Shown here: positions 61,375 to 64,000 of the stretch, piece after piece
Layout of the letters: each line of letters starts with the position of its first letter
Numbering within the stretch: the first letter of the stretch is position 1
The notes under the pieces: generated by a model
The model's input: only the letters and a program-made list of their open reading frames with translations
Database searches by the model: none
What the model was told of the DNA's origin: nothing
Made by a program: the position numbers and the translations under genes
Assembly (NCBI RefSeq): GCF_050920705.1
Contig: NZ_CP154799.1
Location: 1,178,001-1,242,000 of the forward strand
Direction: 5' to 3'
Source of the DNA: Regnicoccus_A sp014224355
Lineage (GTDB): Bacteria; Cyanobacteriota; Cyanobacteriia; PCC-6307; Cyanobiaceae
Length of the DNA: 64,000 nucleotides

Positions 61375-64000
61375 TCAGGCGGCGGTGGGCAAACCGACCA
61401 CCTGGGTGTGGGCGCCCCGGGCCTGGGTCACCCCCACCGTGCGTGTGGCGGCAGCGATCATCGGCCGGCGGTGGCTGACCACCAGGAACTGGGCCTGATC
61501 AGCCTGACTGGCGATCAGGGCGGCCAGTCGCTCCACATTCACCCCATCGAGAAAGCTGTCGACTTCATCCAGGGCATAGAAGGGTGAGGGACGGAAGCGC
61601 TGCAGGGCGAACAGGAAGCTCAGGGCCGTCAGTGATTTCTCGCCGCCCGACATCGAGGCCAGCCGGCGCACGGTCTTGCCCTTGGGGTGTGCCACCAGGG
61701 TGAGACCCCCCTCAAGGGGCTGGCTCTCGTTCTCCAGCTGCAGATGGCCTTCGCCGTCGGAGAGCCCGGCGAAGATTGTTCTGAAGTGGCCATCCACGGC
61801 GTGGAAGGCCTCCAGAAAGGCCTCCTGGCGCAGGGTGGCCACGGTTTCGATCCGCAGCAGCAGCTCCTCCCGCTCGCTGGAGAGCACCTCCAGCCGGCCG
61901 GCCAGTTCGGCGAGGCGCTGCTCCAGCTGCTCCAGTTCCTCCAGGGCCAGCATGTTCACCGGCTCCAGGGCCTCCATGCGCTGCTGCAGACGCTGCAATT
62001 CCTGCTGCAGCGCATCCAGGCCGGCTGAGCGCACCTCCTCGGAGATCTCGGGCAGGGGATCGGGCAGGGCCCTGCCCATGGCCTCCAGCCTCAGGGCCAG
62101 AGCCCGTTCCTGTTCGGTAAGCGCCAGACGCTCCTCCCCCAGCCGTTGCAGCTCCCAGTGGCGTTGCTGCACGGCCTGCCGTTGCTGGGCCACCTGGGCT
62201 TCGGCGGCATCGCGGGCGCGACGCCGTTCGCCGAAGCGCTCCTGCAACTGCTGCTGCTGCCCTTCCAGCTCCGCCCGTCGCTCCTGGCCCTGGCGTTCCT
62301 GCTCCCGGCGCAGGTTGTGCTCCTCGGCCAGGCTGGCCACGGCCTGCTGCAGCCGCTTTTCCTCCAGGGCGAGGGCCTCGAGCTGATCCCCCAGGCGGGT
62401 GAGGCTCAGGCTGCGTTCCCGCTGGGCGAGCAGCAGGTTGTCCCGGTGCTGGCGGGCGGCCGCCAGCTGCTGGTCGGCCGTCTCCAGATCCTGCTGCAGG
62501 CCCTGCCAGCGGGAGCTGTCACCCGACGCCTGGGCTTCGGCCTCGGCCTGCTCCAGCACCGCCACGTCCTGCAGCAGGGGGGCCAGCTCGTGCTCCAGCT
62601 GCTGGCTGCGCTCACGGCCGCTCTCCAGGCTGGCCCGGGTGTGGCTGCGCCGTTGCTGGAGCTGCTCCAGCCGTTGCAGCTGAGGCCCCAGGGCCCGCTC
62701 TGCCGCCGCCAGCTCCGCCTTGAGGCCAGCCTGCCGCTGTCGGTCCTCCTGAAGCGCCGGGCGCAGCTGCTCCAGCTGCCGGCCCAGATCAGCCTCGCGG
62801 CGACGGCAGACCACCAGGCTCTCCCCGAGCTCCAGCAGACGGCGCCGGTGGGGCTCCGCTTCGTCCTGCTCGCCCGCCCGTCCGAAGCTGAGCTGTCCGG
62901 AGCGCTGCTGAAGGCTGCCGCCGGTCATGGCTCCGCTGCGCTCCAGCAGTTCTCCCTCCAGGGTCACTGCGCGGCAGCGGCCCAGCTCGCGGCGGGCGCT
63001 GGCGAGGTCCTGGAACACCAGGGTGTCGCCGAAGACGTGGCGGAACACCTCCCGGTAGACGGGCTCGAAGCGCAGCAGGTCGACGGCCCGGCCCACCAGT
63101 CCGTCACCGCCGGTGCGTCCACCCCCGCCTCCCCGCTCCAGGGCAGCACTGCCGGCGCTGCCGCCGCCCCGGATCTTGTTGAGCGGCAGGAAGGTGAGGC
63201 GACCGGCGCGGCGGCTCTTGAGCAGCTCGATCGCCTGGGAGGCGATGCGGTCGTCATCGACCACCACCTGGGCCAGCCGGCCGCCCGCGGCCACCTCCAG
63301 GGCCAGCCGATAGCGTTCCTCCACCTCGGCCAGCTGGGCCACGGGGCCGTGCAGACCACCGAGGCCTGATTCCAGCAGCAGCCGGAGGGCGCCGGTGCCA
63401 CGGCTTTCCTGGAGGGTGTCGCGGCGGCTTTCGATCCGGGCGATCTCGCGCTCCAGCTGGGTCTGCTCCTGCTCCAGGCGGGTGCGGGTGCGCTGCTGCA
63501 GGGCCAGTGCTTCGGCCAGCTCCTGGGCCTGGCGTTGTCGCTCCTCCACCAGCTTCTGCAGGGTCTCGCCCTCGGTCACCAGCTCCTGCAGGTGCCGCTG
63601 CTGGTCCTGGTCGGCGTTGCCACCGCTCGCCAGTTCCCCCTCGAGTTCCAGCAGGCGCTCCTCGGCCTGCCTGAGCCTCTCGGTGAGCTGCTGCTGTTCC
63701 GCCAGCAGGGGTGCCACCGCCTGCTGCAGGTCATGCCGCCGCTGGCTCCGCTGCTTCTGCTCCTCCAGCCAGGTGCCGGAGCGGCCTGCCACCTCCCCCA
63801 GCCGCCGGCGGGAGAGTTCCACGGCGCCTTCGGCGCTGAGGCAGGCCTGCTCCGCCGCCGCCAGGGCGCCGCTGTGCTGCTCGTCGGCACTGAGAGCAAG
63901 GCGCTGGCGCTGCAGTTCGGCGTTCTGGCGTTGAAGGTCCTGGCGCTGGCCCTGCAGCGTCTCGGCCTGCTGCTGCTGCCGTTCCGCCTGGCGTTGCAGC
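61375..64000 (-). CDS. smc: Chromosome segregation protein SMC, partial (N-terminus beyond the right edge)
   Basis: About 875 residues visible, ending at 61375. Reading from the edge: a coiled coil, the hinge domain (GGLHGPVAQLAEVEERYRLA, VVVDDDRIASQAIELLKSRR, RLTFLPLNKIRG), a second coiled coil rich in Gln/Leu/Glu, then the C-terminal ATPase half with the ABC signature ASMSGGEKSLTALSFLFALQ and Walker B ALDEVDSFLDGVNVERL, switch His in VVSHRRPMIAA. Walker A is off the edge. SMC with ScpAB condenses and segregates the chromosome. The frame is open to the window edge. Confidence 0.96.
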   Translation of the reverse strand, partial: LQRQAERQQQQAETLQGQRQDLQRQNAELQRQRLALSADEQHSGALAAAEQACLSAEGAVELSRRRLGEVAGRSGTWLEEQKQRSQRRHDLQQAVAPLLAEQQQLTERLRQAEERLLELEGELASGGNADQDQQRHLQELVTEGETLQKLVEERQRQAQELAEALALQQRTRTRLEQEQTQLEREIARIESRRDTLQESRGTGALRLLLESGLGGLHGPVAQLAEVEERYRLALEVAAGGRLAQVVVDDDRIASQAIELLKSRRAGRLTFLPLNKIRGGGSAGSAALERGGGGGRTGGDGLVGRAVDLLRFEPVYREVFRHVFGDTLVFQDLASARRELGRCRAVTLEGELLERSGAMTGGSLQQRSGQLSFGRAGEQDEAEPHRRRLLELGESLVVCRRREADLGRQLEQLRPALQEDRQRQAGLKAELAAAERALGPQLQRLEQLQQRRSHTRASLESGRERSQQLEHELAPLLQDVAVLEQAEAEAQASGDSSRWQGLQQDLETADQQLAAARQHRDNLLLAQRERSLSLTRLGDQLEALALEEKRLQQAVASLAEEHNLRREQERQGQERRAELEGQQQQLQERFGERRRARDAAEAQVAQQRQAVQQRHWELQRLGEERLALTEQERALALRLEAMGRALPDPLPEISEEVRSAGLDALQQELQRLQQRMEALEPVNMLALEELEQLEQRLAELAGRLEVLSSEREELLLRIETVATLRQEAFLEAFHAVDGHFRTIFAGLSDGEGHLQLENESQPLEGGLTLVAHPKGKTVRRLASMSGGEKSLTALSFLFALQRFRPSPFYALDEVDSFLDGVNVERLAALIASQADQAQFLVVSHRRPMIAAATRTVGVTQARGAHTQVVGLPTAA

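Noticed and set aside
1..64000. CRISPR array, insertion sequence, prophage or attachment site
   Set aside because: No regularly spaced repeats, transposase or integrase genes, or repeats flanking the single tRNA were found by reading.

Overview
The window is about 64 kb of dense, GC-rich chromosome from a picocyanobacterium of the Synechococcus/Cyanobium type. This rests on gene content: a phycobilisome rod-core linker (cpcG) with a CpcS-like bilin lyase, psbX with ycf66, a high-light-inducible protein, the ferredoxin:thioredoxin reductase catalytic chain, a sufR/sufBCDS cluster, and DUF4912, DUF3747 and DUF1400 proteins. No transposase, integrase, phage gene, CRISPR array or rRNA was seen. 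One tRNA (Leu, GAG) is present.

Layout. 1-7.7 kb, minus strand: anmK (cut by the left edge), a KtrA-type K+ channel regulator, a 1-Cys peroxiredoxin, then a tightly packed run NDH-2, HAD hydrolase, hflX and an SLC13/RCK transporter. 7.8-11.1 kb: cysH, coaX, PrxQ and two exported proteins. 11.2-20.1 kb: the rarA fusion, an RND efflux pair with a small membrane protein, and pgm. 20.2-25.2 kb: exported proteins, a FAD monooxygenase, a two-domain phospholipase-D-like lipoprotein and a DUF4912 gene. 25.4-27.8 kb: cpcG, the bilin lyase and a DMT transporter. 27.8-34.8 kb: sufR, ftrC, sufB, sufC, sufD, sufS and an L,D-transpeptidase-like gene, with a likely SufR operator in the divergent promoter region. 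34.9-38.3 kb: a patch with less typical composition holding a small DMT protein and three methyltransferases, one broken. 38.3-48.1 kb: a CPA2 antiporter, mtnA, corA, a bifunctional aldolase/dehydrogenase, gltS and an S9 peptidase. 48.1-54.2 kb: def, a DUF3747 protein, rpsU, comM, HIT, an ABC exporter and an HLIP. 54.2-64 kb: paired lipoproteins, ycf66, psbX, yggT, accC, tRNA-Leu, an LpxB-like gene, msrB, a PRC-barrel protein and smc (cut by the right edge).

Recurrent themes are redox and oxidative-stress functions (two peroxiredoxins, MsrB, FTR, NDH-2, Fe-S assembly), ion transport with RCK domains (KtrA, SLC13-RCK, CPA2), and light harvesting. Many same-strand neighbours overlap by ATGA or TGATG, which suggests translational coupling.

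The most striking technical observation is that nine genes are interrupted by ten one-base indels, all inside homopolymer runs. Nine are single-base losses. One affected gene is accC, which is normally essential. Systematic sequencing or assembly error is the simplest reading, so eight of the nine are annotated here as single genes across the shift. I did not find a clear undescribed system. The best novelty candidates are a tandem pair of overlapping lipoproteins that look like halves of a beta-propeller, a KtrA with no adjacent KtrB, and an HIT-ABC exporter-HLIP operon.
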